Notes under the pieces: generated by a model
The model's input: only the letters and a program-made list of their open reading frames with translations
Told to the model about the DNA's origin: nothing
The model's database searches: none
In this document: positions 1 to 11,247 of the stretch, in pieces
How positions within the stretch are numbered: position 1 is the first letter of the stretch
How the letters are laid out: each line of letters opens with the position of its first letter
NCBI GenBank assembly: GCA_003254905.1
Contig: QANU01033113.1
Coordinates: forward strand, 13,979 to 77,978
DNA from: Nissolia schottii
Lineage: Eukaryota; Streptophyta; Magnoliopsida; Fabales; Fabaceae
Length of the DNA stretch: 64,000 nucleotides
Direction of reading: 5' to 3'
Position numbers and translations under genes: made by a program

Positions 1-235
1 TTTTTTTTTTTTTCTTTTCTAGCTAATATCAAAGTTGGAATATCATGGAAATGGACAAACAGCACCAAAAATTTCAACCTAGAAAGCCAAACTGGACGGC
101 ACAACACATCCAAAACCCGTAAGACATAGAATGGAATATAATTTGTGACTGATGTTGAGACGCGCATTCTATTTCTATTGGTCTTTGATGTAGCGGGTTG
201 TTTGTTGGATTGACTAAACTTTTAAATTTGTTTTT

Positions 236-462
236 AATATTAATAACGTTAATCAAGTTCGTTTTCGCGTTCTAAAAAATAGTAAATATATCCTCATATT
301 GACATTTGTATATCAAATTTATTCGTGACATCAATGATTTATTGACAAATTTGATAAACGAAATATCAATCTTATGAACGAATTTAATATATGAATGTCA
401 ACTCATGGATAAATTTGTTACTTTTTAAAATTTTAGAATGAATTCAGCGATAATAATATTGG
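236..462. repeat. Fold-back (inverted) repeat, MITE-like
   Basis: The two halves are imperfect reverse complements. TTGACATTTGTATATCAAAT at 299-318 pairs with the region ending ATATGAATGTCAA near 401, and the outer arms CGTTCTAAAA (257-266) and TTTTAGAATG (431-440) also pair. The short AATATTAATAACG / CGATAATAATATT ends (236-248, 449-461) suggest the limits. This arrangement is typical of a fold-back MITE. No clear target duplication was seen, so the family is not assigned. Confidence 0.5.
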
Positions 463-1157
463 AATGAAATTTGAATGTTTACTTTATAAATATACAAATA
501 TACAGAACTTTGACAACAATATATTCAATTTACATGGTAAGGTTGAATTAATCAATGGAGGATAAAACACTCACATTCACATTGACATTGACATTGTCAT
601 AAACTGTATTTTCGTTATAAAGTTTAATCTCTCTCTCCATATATATATTTAACATGTACACCCAATTTGATACACTTATACATACACTATTAATAACGCA
701 CAAACTTTATTCTCATAAGTGCACAAACATTACAAACTTATAGATGATATTCTCAATTACACTTAATTAAGTATACAAACATTACAAGCATTAAAATACA
801 AATTTTATGTATATAAGTATAATGTGTATGTATGGTGTATATTTTTTTTGTGTACATGTAACAGGATTCTATATTTAATTAACTTCTAGAAATAGAAAAT
901 GTTGTTCTATGAGAACTATTATGTTTGTGGTATTTGCAGGAGTCAAGTCAATCAGCGTAGAAGTTAGTTACCAGATGATTTACTCTCCTACGTAAGTGAT
1001 TACTTCATACATCGTTCAATATTCTGTGTGTTAGAATTTTAAAATACAACTAAGTCAATGTCAATAAATTCTAAAGTAGTTTACATTTATTTAACAAATC
1101 GATGACGTTATGTTAGAAGATTTTTTTGATTAACTGACGTTATAAGAATAAAAGATA

Positions 1158-1268
1158 CTCCATCGGTTCCATAATGTTTGTTTATTTTAACATTTGTGTT
1201 CAAATATATTAAATCATAAATGAATCTAAAAAAATATGAAATAGACTAATATTATAGAATAGAACGAG
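1158..1268. mobile_element. Stowaway-like MITE with TA target duplication
   Basis: The 111-bp element begins CTCCATCGGTTCCATAAT and ends with the imperfect reverse complement ATTATAGAATAGAACGAG. It is flanked on both sides by TA (1156-1157 and 1269-1270). TA target duplication and a CTCC(A/C)TC(C/G)GTTCC-type terminus are hallmarks of Tc1/mariner-derived Stowaway MITEs. It has no coding capacity. Confidence 0.6.
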
Positions 1269-1302
1269 TAATAACAAATTTCTTATCATCTAATTTTACT
1301 AC

Positions 1303-1718
1303 TGTTATGGACTGGGCCCATACGGCCCATTCCACGGAAGCGAAACACCTGACCTGCCCGACTCATGAGAACCATCCTGGAACTGGAAGCCCATCCCTTG
1401 GAAGACGTATTCGATCCGCGTTCCACGCACTTCTGTAGCGCGATCATCTCCCGTCACACCATTCTCGGAGTAACCGAAGCACTCTGTCCGCGGATAGTGA
1501 GGCGTGTATTGAAGCCTATCGTCGACGCCCGACAGGTACATAAAGGAAATCAAGCACTCAGGTATGGGGACCGAAACCTTATTTTCTCATAGACTCATCT
1601 CCAACCCCGACTGACTTTGGCATCGGAATCCTTGCAGGTGTCCCGCCAGCCCAGACCACATAACAGTCCCAGACCTCGTCCGTGGAGCTCCGGAACCCAA
1701 AAGTACCACTCAGGTACA
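1303..1718 (+). repeat. 5' LTR of the gag-only element
   Basis: This 416-bp LTR runs TGTTATGG...GGTACA and has the same length as the 3' copy. It is notably GC-richer than the flanking DNA. The four differences from the 3' LTR all lie in the first 100 bp, and three are T here against C in the other copy, as expected from deamination of methylated C. Confidence 0.9.
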
Positions 1719-1787
1719 TTTGGCACCGTCTGTGGGAACTTCTCTTAAACATCCCCATTTCGGGTTCTGAAGCACCAATTCCCAATA

Positions 1788-2935
1788 TGCCTCCCAAAAC
1801 CAGAAGAACCTACCGACTAGTGACATCAAGTGACACCAGAGGGTCCGTCTCTATCAACAACAATGCCCCGGTACACCCAACGCTTCCCTCTCCTGACCGT
1901 GGAGTATCCGATCAGATCGCACCTTCCCCACCAGTAAACGCCAATGACGCTACCCCTCCTAACCTAGAAGACATCGTCCGGTCCCAAGCTGCTAAGATCG
2001 AGAAACTGGAAGCAGCGCTATCAGTACTAGCCCAGGCCGAAGAAGAACGGAAGAAACAGAAGGACATCAGAGTTTCTGCGGAGAAAGCCAGAAAAGAGGC
2101 AGAAGAAATGCGCAAACAGGTGGTCTTAGAAGCTCTAGAGAGGGAGCGCCTCATCGACGGTCTTAACCGCGGTGACAGGCCTTCCGAAGAGGATGAAGTC
2201 AAGGATCAGTTTACAAAGCCGTTGAAACACAGCCGTACAAGATCCGAGGAGCAACAAAGAAAGCGAAAGGTAAGGACAACCACCCCTTCATTGATGAAAT
2301 TCTTAATGCATTGCCATTGCCTAGGTTCCGCCCTCCGACTGACATGGAACCCTATGACGGAACCACTGATCCGCAGCACCATTTGGACGCCTTTGGCCAC
2401 CGTATGATTTTAGACGGAGCCTCAGACGCTATCCAATGTAAGTCGTTTCCTGTGACTTTAAGGAAGGGTGCGCTTATATGGTTTAATGCTTTACCCCCAA
2501 AATGCATTTGTTGTTTCGACGACCTGGCCGAGCGATTCTCAGCCAACTTTACCATAAGAAGGACGAAACCCAAGACGGCTGTAAGCCTTTTGGGAGTTGT
2601 ACAGAAAGAAGAGGAAAATCTTCGCCAGTATCTTGACCGGTTTTATGAAGAATGTGCGCAGATAGAGGACTTGCAGCCGCAAGCCGTGTTAATGGGCCTT
2701 ACGAATGGCCTCAAAAAAGGAAGCTCATTTGCAAAGAACTTATCCAAGAGGCCTCCACGGAGCCTAGTGGAAATACAAGAAGGAACGGAAGAATACCTTT
2801 TCCAAGAGGAGGGTATGGAAGCCGTAAGGATTGATCCTACCCAGGACGGAGGGGATAACGCAAGAAGAAAGTACACGAATATTCAGCCACCACGGAGTGA
2901 TCGTCCTCGGATAAACAGACCTGGCGAGTTGGGGG
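1788..2935 (+). pseudogene. Gypsy-type Gag coding region (fossil)
   Basis: The N-terminal part encodes a basic, proline- and serine-rich stretch (starting MPPKTRRTYR) and then a long charged segment rich in E, K, R and A that looks like a coiled coil. The second part contains the retrotransposon Gag core (MEPYDGTTDPQHHLDAF, then ALIWFNALP and LAERFSANF motifs, then LRQYLDRFYEE), the capsid-like fold of plant Gypsy Gag. No CCHC zinc knuckle was seen before the 3' LTR. The reading frame is not continuous (about one break), so it is treated as a fossil. Confidence 0.8.
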
Positions 2936-2940
2936 GCTCC

Positions 2941-3356
2941 TGTTATGGACTGGGCCCATACGGCCCATTCCACGGAAGCGAATCACCCGACCCGCCCGAC
3001 TCATGAGAACCATCCTGGAACCGGAAGCCCATCCCTTGGAAGACGTATTCGATCCGCGTTCCACGCACTTCTGTAGCGCGATCATCTCCCGTCACACCAT
3101 TCTCGGAGTAACCGAAGCACTCTGTCCGCGGATAGTGAGGCGTGTATTGAAGCCTATCGTCGACGCCCGACAGGTACATAAAGGAAATCAAGCACTCAGG
3201 TATGGGGACCGAAACCTTATTTTCTCATAGACTCATCTCCAACCCCGACTGACTTTGGCATCGGAATCCTTGCAGGTGTCCCGCCAGCCCAGACCACATA
3301 ACAGTCCCAGACCTCGTCCGTGGAGCTCCGGAACCCAAAAGTACCACTCAGGTACA
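2941..3356 (+). repeat. 3' LTR of the gag-only element
   Basis: This is the 416-bp direct copy of 1303-1718. It is followed immediately by the ACTAC target duplication at 3357-3361, which fixes the outer boundary. Confidence 0.9.
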
Positions 3357-3601
3357 ACTACAAATTTTCCACGTATGATCTTTACAAATTAACCACAAAT
3401 GACTTCTCTTGACCTAATTATGAGAGCTCCAAGAGGGCAAAAAAATTAATTAATCAATTAGTACACAAACTATAATTTCAAAATGTTCAGAAATCCCTTC
3501 CTTTACACTTATCAATTTTGTGGCTAGGTAGGCTGCCTAACTCAAAGCGTAATCTAGTAATGTAGAAAGAGTTATTGTAAATTTTAATATAATAACTAGT
3601 T

Positions 3602-3758
3602 TTCACTGTTAGTATAAAGAATTTTTACACAATCATTCAATTAAATTTTGTCACGTAATAAAAAATAGTTGACTATCTTACTTATTACTTAAAAAGTCAT
3701 GCATATAAAATAATTTAATTAGATAATTGTGTAAAAAAGTTTTACACTAATAATAAAT
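3602..3758. mobile_element. MITE with about 30-bp terminal inverted repeats
   Basis: The left end (CACTGTTAGTATAAAGAATT then TTTACACAATC) and the right end (GATAATTGTGTAAAAAAGTT then TTACACTAATAATAAATG) are imperfect reverse complements over about 30 bp. Together they enclose about 95 bp of AT-rich filler. Short TIR elements with GTGTAAAA ends are common in legume genomes; that part is recollection. No clear target duplication was found. Confidence 0.55.
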
Positions 3759-3859
3759 GTCAAGTATTTCTCAAATTGTAATATTAGTCATTTCCTCATT
3801 CATGCGATGACACTCACAATAAAACACAAGCTGATTAGTTAAGTTATCAAGATGAACCA

Positions 3860-5412
3860 AGTTAATGATGTCTACTATCATACCCCATATAAGATCCCTA
3901 TTTTGAGATAGAATGTTGTCAAATATTACCACCCTTGTCATAAGATCCCTCTTTTGACATAAAATGTTGTCAAATATTACCACAGTGCCACCAGTTATGT
4001 GTTGGGATTCTTTTACAATATTTGCATGTAAGGTGTTTCTATATTTATTATTAGAAATAAATCCCTGCCCCTCTTTTTTCCATTTCTTGCTCGTTTCTTT
4101 TCTCTGAAAATTCCTTCCTAATCTTCCTCAATTTCTTCAACTCCATAACTTCAATGCTTCACCTCTTTATCTACAACTGAACCAACGAACACTAGCTGAG
4201 TTTCTACCCTCTACACAGAACCTTGCCTTTTTCTTAACCACAAGTAAATAAAGGGCATGTAGCATGGTCAAGTGCAACACATATGACCTCCAAACTAACT
4301 ATTAGCAACAAATTAGAAACATTTGGTTGGCCGCTCCCACAGCTCCTCATGTCTTCCACGAATGGAGCAATAGTTGTTCACTTCTTCCAATCACTACAAA
4401 ATTTGTTTTTTATTATATATAAAAAAAAGTGTTCCCAAATAGCACAACATGTGCATATCCATTCTCTGCTAACATTCTTTCACGGTAATTAAATGAAAAA
4501 GGGGCCTAATTTTCATTCATTTAGTTATAGGTGGCTGGAATAATCGTGCTACTCAAAAACCAGGAACCAGCAGGGTAGTGCAATGGGTATTTTTATCTTG
4601 TACACAAAACCCTGATTCTTTCTCTGGCCACGAGCAACCAAAAATAATTCTTCTTCTCTGTAACTGTAACTCCAATCAACCAAAGGGTAGTGCACTGGGC
4701 ATGCAGGCTCAAGCCATTACCTAAACCAACAATTTAACAATTTCAATAATTAATGGTTACCACTTGCATCAATTTATAACCAATCTAAGAAGGGACCAAG
4801 AGATGGATGACAATTTGATGGAAAAGGCTTGAACAAGATTTTTAGGCCCTTGGACCAGATTAATCACCTAAAAATCAAGGTCAAAGAGTTCATCCAAGGA
4901 TCCGACAAGATCTACAGGCGAGAGCAACTCGTCCAGTTTCAACTCCGTTGCTGTCGATTCAGACTTCATTGATCTTCATCCTCACCCTTCTCCTCTCTTC
5001 CACTGTCGCTCAACCTCCTCCCCTCCACCTCTTGCTGCTACGAACATCAGCGTCTAGGGTTTCATCCACAACCATGGGTCAGTGGCTGCCCCTCCTTCAA
5101 TCAACCTTCGTCGCTCTCATTTTCTCCAATAACAAACGCTACGAAGCGGTACCCGTCATGGCGGAGCCAGGCAACGTGAGGAACCAGAGTTGCTCCATTC
5201 ATCAAAGACATGAGACGAGAGAGAAACGCGAGAGAAAAGATCACGAGTGTTCTTGCAAATAAAAATAAATAAAGGCTCTCATTGCAAATTTTAAAAATGT
5301 CGTGACTAATTAACCAGTGCCATTATTTGTAATATTGGACAGCATTTTATAAAAAAAAGAGGGGTCTCATGACAAGAGCCCAAATATATGGAGTCTCATA
5401 GTAGACATCACC
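3860..5412. mobile_element. TIR DNA element carrying a foreign GC-rich segment (Pack-type candidate)
   Basis: The left end (GTTAATGATGTCTACTATCA from 3861) and the reverse complement of the right end (GTTGGTGATGTCTACTATGA, ending at about 5414) match over more than 80 bp. The match continues through CCCCTCTTTT, ATAAAATG(T/C)TGTC and AATATTAC words, so these are long terminal inverted repeats, as in Mutator-like elements. The left TIR holds an internal tandem duplication: an approximately 44-bp unit, ATAAGATCCC...ATTACCAC, occurs at 3889-3932 and again at 3940-3983. No transposase was seen between the ends. The interior includes a distinctly GC-richer segment at about 4900-5265. No convincing target duplication was found, so the outer limits are approximate. 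Confidence 0.55.
4900..5265 (+). other. GC-rich segment inside the TIR element, possible captured gene fragment, unrecognised
   Basis: This segment is much less AT-rich than its surroundings. It has an open frame at 4948-5262 (104 codons) that starts with a hydrophobic stretch (MLSIQTSLIFILTLLLSSTV) resembling a signal peptide but ends in low-complexity basic sequence. An overlapping frame near 4915-5060 reads as serine/aspartate/proline-rich coding-like sequence. I do not recognise either product. The position between long TIRs suggests captured host DNA rather than a functional gene. Confidence 0.35.
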
Positions 5413-5464
5413 AACAAAGATATTAATTATGAAGAAAAAAAAAGACAATTGATAGAAGTTTACG

Positions 5465-6584
5465 GGTGGTGACTACTATAGTGTTTTATCTCTTTAATAC
5501 CGTTCAATGGTATCTTCTTTTATTCTTTTTTTTTCTTCTTCAAAAATCAGCACAACATGATTATCAAATGTGACATACTGCCTTACCCACTAACCAACTT
5601 TTACAAAATTGCAAACAAGTCCTCACTCGTTTTACTTTTTTGCAAACACTTCACCCAAATTCACATTAGGAATTCCATAAACCCATGGTAGCCACTAGCC
5701 AACAACCCCTATCTACATCCCAACCCTCATCCTCCACCAGAGAAGGGGGAATAAACTAATCCACACCAAACCATAGACACAGTCTCATTAAATTACTTAT
5801 CATCAATACATGGCGTAAAGCTGAAATCAAGTCTTCCAAAATTCCCCCTTGGACCCCTGATCTTAAAAGGCTACGCGATCAATTTTTTGCTTTCGATTTA
5901 CTAATTTCCTTTGTGTATTGGTTTTTCTGCCTAGCCACTAAATGAGGCTCCCCGTTTTGCCATTTAATTGGTTAAATTTAAGGCATTAAAATGTTGGGTT
6001 TTTAAGTTTAACTTTGGTTTGGTTTTGAATTTAATTGGTTCTACTGTCTGGAATGTCAACAAGAGATAAATAAACAGTAGAACCATAAATGAAATATGAA
6101 GTTGCAGGAGAAAGGCCATGGAGGAGAAAGGAAGAACAAAAATGTAGGAAGGAGGAGGAGAAAGCCATGGAAGTTGCAGGAGGAGATGGATTGAGATGTG
6201 AAAAGGGGAAGAGAGATTTTATTTCTTTTATATTCTTATTATATTCGTAATACAGCAGGTGCTCGTTCTCTGGTCTGAACGCCTTATACAACGCCGTTAG
6301 CGGGGAAGGGGACATTTGGATAAACGAGAACAACAAGTTCCGCGTCGTGAGGCATCCCGGGGAAGGTGGGTTCGCCTCCGTTTTCTTGGTCAAGGTAGAG
6401 AGGAGTTGGGAGAGTTTGCAAAAGGAAATATGAGTAAGGACTTGTTTGTAATTCTGTAAAACTTGGTTAATGGATAAGGCGGTGACACATTTGGTAATTA
6501 TGCGGCGGTGATTTTTTTTAATAAAAAAAAAGAAATACCATTGAATGGTACCAAAGAGATGGGGGCACCATCGTAACCACCACC
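5465..6584 (+). mobile_element. Pack-type TIR transposon carrying an STK16-like kinase exon
   Basis: The left end (GGTGGTGACTACTATAGTG from 5465, then ATACCGTTCAATGGTATCTT) matches the reverse complement of the right end (GGTGGTGGTTACGATGGTG, then GTACCATTCAATGGTATTTC). The TIRs are about 75 bp long and roughly three-quarters identical. Flanking AAGTTTAC (5456-5463) and AAGTTTAT (6585-6592) look like an 8-9 bp target duplication with one mismatch in eight. The interior lacks a transposase but carries a recognisable kinase exon at 6260-6394. Long TIRs, 8-9 bp duplication and a captured exon fit a Pack-MULE; a hAT-type carrier is an alternative. Confidence 0.65.
6260..6394 (+). pseudogene. Captured first exon of a plant STK16-like Ser/Thr kinase
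   Basis: Forty-five codons read CSFSGLNALYNAVSG, GDIWINENNKFRVVRHPG and GEGGFASVFLVK. These match the N-terminus of plant STK16/NAK-family kinases up to the glycine-rich loop. The normal family sequence in this stretch is close to GLNALYDAVNGGGDVWINEN, RFRIVRQLGEGGFAYV, FLVKE (from memory). The segment ends exactly at an exon-like border, AAG followed by GTAGAG, so an intact splice donor came with it. The expected Met-Gly start is replaced by unrelated sequence after an AG. The catalytic lobe is absent, so no kinase can be made. Confidence 0.75.
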
Positions 6585-6593
6585 AAGTTTATA

Positions 6594-8727
6594 TTGTTAT
6601 CTTTTTTGTTGAGTTATTAAGGATGCTCACTATAAAAAGTAATGATTAATCTATATTATAAACTCATTTAAGTGAACAGATGTTAGTCACGAGTTTTAAA
6701 ACTATTTTACGTCTAAAGTTAGAATTAATATTTACACTATTATTTAATCATATATTTTCATGACACATTGATGAATATAACTAATTTTCATTTGCACAAC
6801 TTAAAATATCACGCAAATAAACAAATTTATCGAATGAATTATATTGAAAGTACATCAAAATTAAATTTTCCAAAATCTCGTATCATTAAAACTCAACTCA
6901 TTAATTAAGACCCAACTGAATCATCTAATTGATTGTAAGTATATCTGCAAATTGATTACACGTCACTTTTAAAGACTAGTGTGCATGACAGGCACTTTGT
7001 GTTTGTCCAACCATGTTGTTGTTGTAGTATTTTTTTAAAGTACGATAATGTAATATTCAATAGTGACCAAATTAGTGGGCATAACATAGAAGTTAAAAAA
7101 TTGTCATAAGTGAATAGTAAAATAACTAAAATAAATGGTGAAAGGGAGGATTGATTTTGTGCATTAAAGGATATTTTTGGTTCATATAAAATGTGACCAA
7201 AAGAGCAATATAGGTATACAATAAATCGACCCATAGACACTAAACAACTTAACTGAATATAGTAAATGCAAGACACCATGACCCAACAGTAATTTTGAGC
7301 CATGAAGGTAAAATTAAGTACAGTAATGTTATATCATCTTAAACAATTTTTAAATTATTAAATCAAGCGAAGAGAAAATACAATTAACATCTTCAAATCT
7401 TTTAATAAAATAATGTTTTTTTTATTTAGTAGTTAAAATAAATGTTTGTAAAAAATTGTTAGAATGATATGTTAACATTACTTAAGGGCCAAAGCCATTG
7501 ACGGAAACATTTGAGAACTCGTGATTTAATTGGTCGCTGACAAAAACAGAATGGCCTTATTCATGGGATATAACTTTCATTGGCCTTCAGAAAAGACTTG
7601 TCATAATAAATGTTCCTCCCATATCACTCAAAAGTTGCTAATTAGAATGATTCCTTTTTGACAGAGAAAGGGTACAGTGCGCTTGGTTTATCTATTCAAC
7701 TGAAATAAAATATGGTACTTCCACTTTTTCATCTTGCGCTCAATCTTAGGTCAATTTATTTTATTGAGGGTACGAACAATCATTACATTGTAAGCTCTAC
7801 GGCACAAGTAATTTAATCTAAAATAAGGACACAACTTCAAATACAAATATCATGAAAATAATTATTGTAAAGAGATCATATAATTAAATTTTGTACTTTT
7901 ATGCCATTATGATAAGTTAACACCTTGAATAAGTTAAATTGATGGAACGAATAAAGACATCTCCTGGTTAAAAAATAGTGCGGAAGTGAAAGAATGAGAG
8001 AGCACTCTGCATAATCGTACCAGGCTGTTCTTGAAATTCTCCAATGACTATACATAGCCAATATTGAGGTAGCTTGTTAACCAAAAACAAAAAAAAAAGA
8101 AGAACAAAAACATGCATTTACAGTATTAAATAGGTTTATATTTTTTTTTAATTGGGCTTTGGACGCAATTTCTTTAGAAACAAAAAGACTTGATTTGTTT
8201 GTCATGCCTTGAATGTTACAAGATCTTTGTGAATAAAAAAAAACACATGATCTCATTTTTGGGTCAACGAAATGAATAATTCACAAAATGATCAAATAGT
8301 TGTCACTCGTCATCAAATTACCTCTTGCTCCTCCGATTTTGTTGTTGCCACCACCGTTCTTATATATCACCATAATATTTGTGAATGGAAAGTATTTTAG
8401 GTCTTTATGAGGGAAAAAAAAACTTCCTTTAGTTAAAGAAACAAAAGGAAGTGATTCAAACCAGTTTTGTTCAAACACGAGTTTGAAGCATAAATATCAG
8501 CGATGCTACATGTCCACTACCTTCTGTTTTCTCTCTTCTCTCTCGTCACTCTCATCTCTCATCACTATCATCCTTCGTTCTTTCTTCACTCTCGTCATTG
8601 TCATCTCTCATCTCCCTCTACACTCTTGTACTCATATAAAAGATTGTGCATTCAAATCACATATATCAGATTCTGCACTAAAATCTGATATGTTTGAATA
8701 AAATCACAGTGCTGTAAACAAGTGCTT
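6594..8727. other. Gene-free AT-rich stretch
   Basis: I see no supported gene. Open frames are short and low in complexity. A CTCTT/TCATC-rich pyrimidine stretch at 8525-8640 begins a zone of GTGCACAAA-type words that recurs elsewhere in the window. The 21-bp string ending TTGAATAAAATCACAGTG occurs at 8691-8711 and again at 8943-8963, just before an N. Confidence 0.5.
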
Positions 8728-8786
8728 AATGTTTGTGCACAAGGTCATATAATGTTTGTGCACATATTCATATAATGTTTATGCAC
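8728..8786. repeat. 23-bp minisatellite, 2.5 copies
   Basis: The unit AATGTTTGTGCACAAGGTCA plus TAT is repeated at 8728-8750, 8751-8773 and partially at 8774-8786, with few differences. Each copy contains a GTGCAC palindrome. Confidence 0.7.
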
Positions 8787-8964
8787 TAAAAACCTGATAT
8801 CATAATCTACAAAAATACTTAACTATGCATTAGATGTAAAATTTATGCATTAGAATGTATAAAAGTGTCTGTACACATGTGTGTGAACTAATTTTTATAA
8901 ACTTTGTCCACTAAAAATGTATAAAGATTGTGAACTTATTTATGTTTGAATAAAATCACAGTGN

Positions 8965-9961
8965 GGTTATAAATACCTCAACAAATATGAGTAGTAACAA
9001 CTTTTTGATGAATGAAATTTTTATTGTTTTTATTTAGAAAACTTTCTTTGCAAAGGGGGTGATCTCTTTGTGTGTGCAATGTGAGTGATTTGCTTTGCTT
9101 GTTGCATCAAGAAATTAGATAATCTCTTTCTAAGGTAATTCTTAATTTCTTACTTTTATCCTAATTATATACATTTCTAAGGGTAGGCTCCTTAGGGGTT
9201 TAGTAGGGAGGATTTTTATCCTATTCTTTGTTTCAAGTCAAAGTGTGATTTGAGGTTTTAATATCTTTATATCCTTGAAATTCTGCATATGTCAAAATGT
9301 ATTTATTGAAAGACCCTTAATGGCCATGGTTCCTAAAGCTAGTTGTCATGGGTTCTTATGTGTATTGTGGGAATAAATTGAAAGGATCGAAGACGAGAGA
9401 AAAGAAAATAAGTGAATTTGTATTTTTCATAAGTATATTTGGATGAAAAGAAAATAGAAAGATAATGATGTTAAATGACAATTTTATCTTTAAATTATTA
9501 AAAAAATATTTCAACCACAAATTAATATCGATAATATAAGAATTAGCAACAAAATTTATATTATCTTCCATTTTTCACCCACGTACGAGAGGAAAATGAT
9601 TTTGCGGGTCCTATGTGTTTTTTTACTATTAATTCTTTCCTTCCACTCTCATTTTACCGTCAAACAAATGGAGTTAATTTCTTGGGTTAAATATGTTTTA
9701 AGTCCTTAAATTTTTTTTCGTTAGGAATTAATCCCTAAATTTTTTTTGGTAAGTTTTAGTCTCTACAGAGACTTTAAATGTTGACGTGACCGTTAAACGT
9801 GTCATATGACACATTTAATGGTATCACGTGTCACATTTATATTTAGTATGGAATCATAAAGTTTTTGTTGGTAATCGTCCAAAATGACACGGGAATGCTA
9901 GAGGTTTGGTGGAGCGATGACTTTCGACGTGATGGGCCTACAAGTTAAGACATTAGAGGTG
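8965..9961. repeat. 997-bp direct duplicate, copy 1, bounded by Ns
   Basis: This block is bounded by a single N at 8964 and a single N at 9962. It is the same length as 11248-12244 and differs from it by one base that I could see (ATATCGATAA here, ATATTGATAA there). It begins GGTTATAAATACC and ends CATTAGAGGTG, without TG/CA termini, so it is not an LTR pair. Exact coincidence with the N positions suggests an assembly or gap-filling duplication. Confidence 0.85.
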
Positions 9962-10516
9962 NAATCTGCAATATTACTTTGTGCACTCTATTCAGATTTC
10001 ATATTCTGCAACATAGACCCTTACCACCATTGTTAAAGATAGATTTCATTTATTTTAAAAAGAAAACCAATATTTTATCATCTTAATTCCATTTTAATCA
10101 AATTTGACATGATAAGAGAATGAAGATGAGGAGGATGATGATGATGAGAGGACGAAAGAATGACGAGGATGACGATGATGAACATAACAGAACAAGGGTT
10201 GAAGATGAGAGGATGAGAGGTTGAAGATGATAAGTGAAAACGATGACGAGAACGGGGTTTGGGGTTGGGTGCACGTTGTGTATAATTATACGTTTTACGT
10301 ATAATCATCATTAATTACGTATAAAATCGTATAAAAGAGGGGTGTATGTACGGGTGTATCATTTTGGGGTGTACATGGAGCATTTCTGTATAAATATAGA
10401 GATTATGAGTTTGTAAGCTTGGGAAGATAATTTGTGAGCTTAATGTCATTTATAAAGCTATATTGAGAGTGAGTGGAACAAACAATAATAACCATGTTAA
10501 AATCATTTTTAGAGAT

Positions 10517-10905
10517 GATCAAAATGTATTTATTGAGACACCCTTGCACAATGGACATGGTTCCTAAAACTAGTTGTTGTGGGTTCTTACGGTGTATTGT
10601 GGGAATAAATTGAGGGAAAAGAAAATAAGTGAATTTGTATTTTTCAAGTATGTTTAGATGAAAGAAAAATTGAAGAAAAGAAAATAGAAATATAATGATG
10701 TTAAATGACAATTTTATCTTTAAGTCATTACAAAAAGATATCTCAACCACAAATTAATACAAATAATATCAAAATTAGCAATAAAATTCCTATTTCCTTC
10801 CATTTTTCACCCACGTGTTGGAAGAAAATTATTTTGTGGGTCCCACGTATTTTTTTTACTATTAATTCTTTCCTTCCACTATTTTATTGCCAAATAAAGG
10901 AAGTT
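10517..10905. repeat. Diverged third copy of the 9.3/11.6-kb repeat segment
   Basis: This stretch is colinear with 9294-9680 and 11577-11963: ATGTATTTATTGA, GGTTCCTAAA(G/A)CTAGTTGT, GGGAATAAATTGA, then TTTTTCACCCACGT. It has many substitutions and small gaps. Unlike the N-bounded copy it has clearly aged, so the family is genuinely dispersed in this region. Confidence 0.7.
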
Positions 10906-11247
10906 AATTTCTTTCTCCTCCTTCTATTTCCCTCTCAACAAACACTACCTTAAGGAAAGGTGATACGTGCACAAAGGGGGTAAAAAAAAAAATTTTGACA
11001 TTACATTACTAGAGGATAAGATAGAGAATTCAACATGCTTCAATTTAACATTATCTTATTCCGGTCATGTTGGGTCATTATCTTATTTTAGTTATATTTT
11101 GTTCATTTATTTTAAGTATTTAAAGCATTTAAATTCATTTTATTTCATTAGTTCAATCTTAGGTCAAGTGTTATAAGGTTTATCTTTAATTTAAATTAGG
11201 TTTATCTTTCGTTTTATCTTTAATTTAAATTTTAACCTAATGTGAGA

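Larger units (their letters stand above)
1..1302. other. Gene-free AT-rich stretch with small MITEs
   Basis: No coding region could be supported here on either strand; open frames are short and have no recognisable residues. The stretch holds the fold-back repeat at 236-462, a Stowaway-like MITE at 1158-1268 and simple TA/CATT-rich tracts (for example repeated ACATTC/ACATTG words near 570-600). The left edge starts inside a poly-T run, so an element may continue beyond the window. Confidence 0.6.
1303..3356 (+). mobile_element. Gag-only non-autonomous LTR retrotransposon (TR-GAG type, Gypsy-like)
   Basis: Two 416-bp direct repeats (1303-1718 and 2941-3356) begin TG and end CA. They enclose about 1.2 kb that encodes only a Gypsy-type Gag. 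The whole element is flanked by the 5-bp target duplication ACTAC (1298-1302 and 3357-3361). A primer-binding-site-like TGGCACCGTCTGTGGG follows the 5' LTR at 1721, and a short G-rich tract precedes the 3' LTR near 2929-2936. No protease, RT, RNase H or integrase is present, so it must have moved using enzymes of a partner element. By eye the LTRs differ at only 4 of 416 positions, which suggests insertion within roughly the last million years (rate-dependent). The ends look whole; the gag reading has about one break. Confidence 0.9.
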
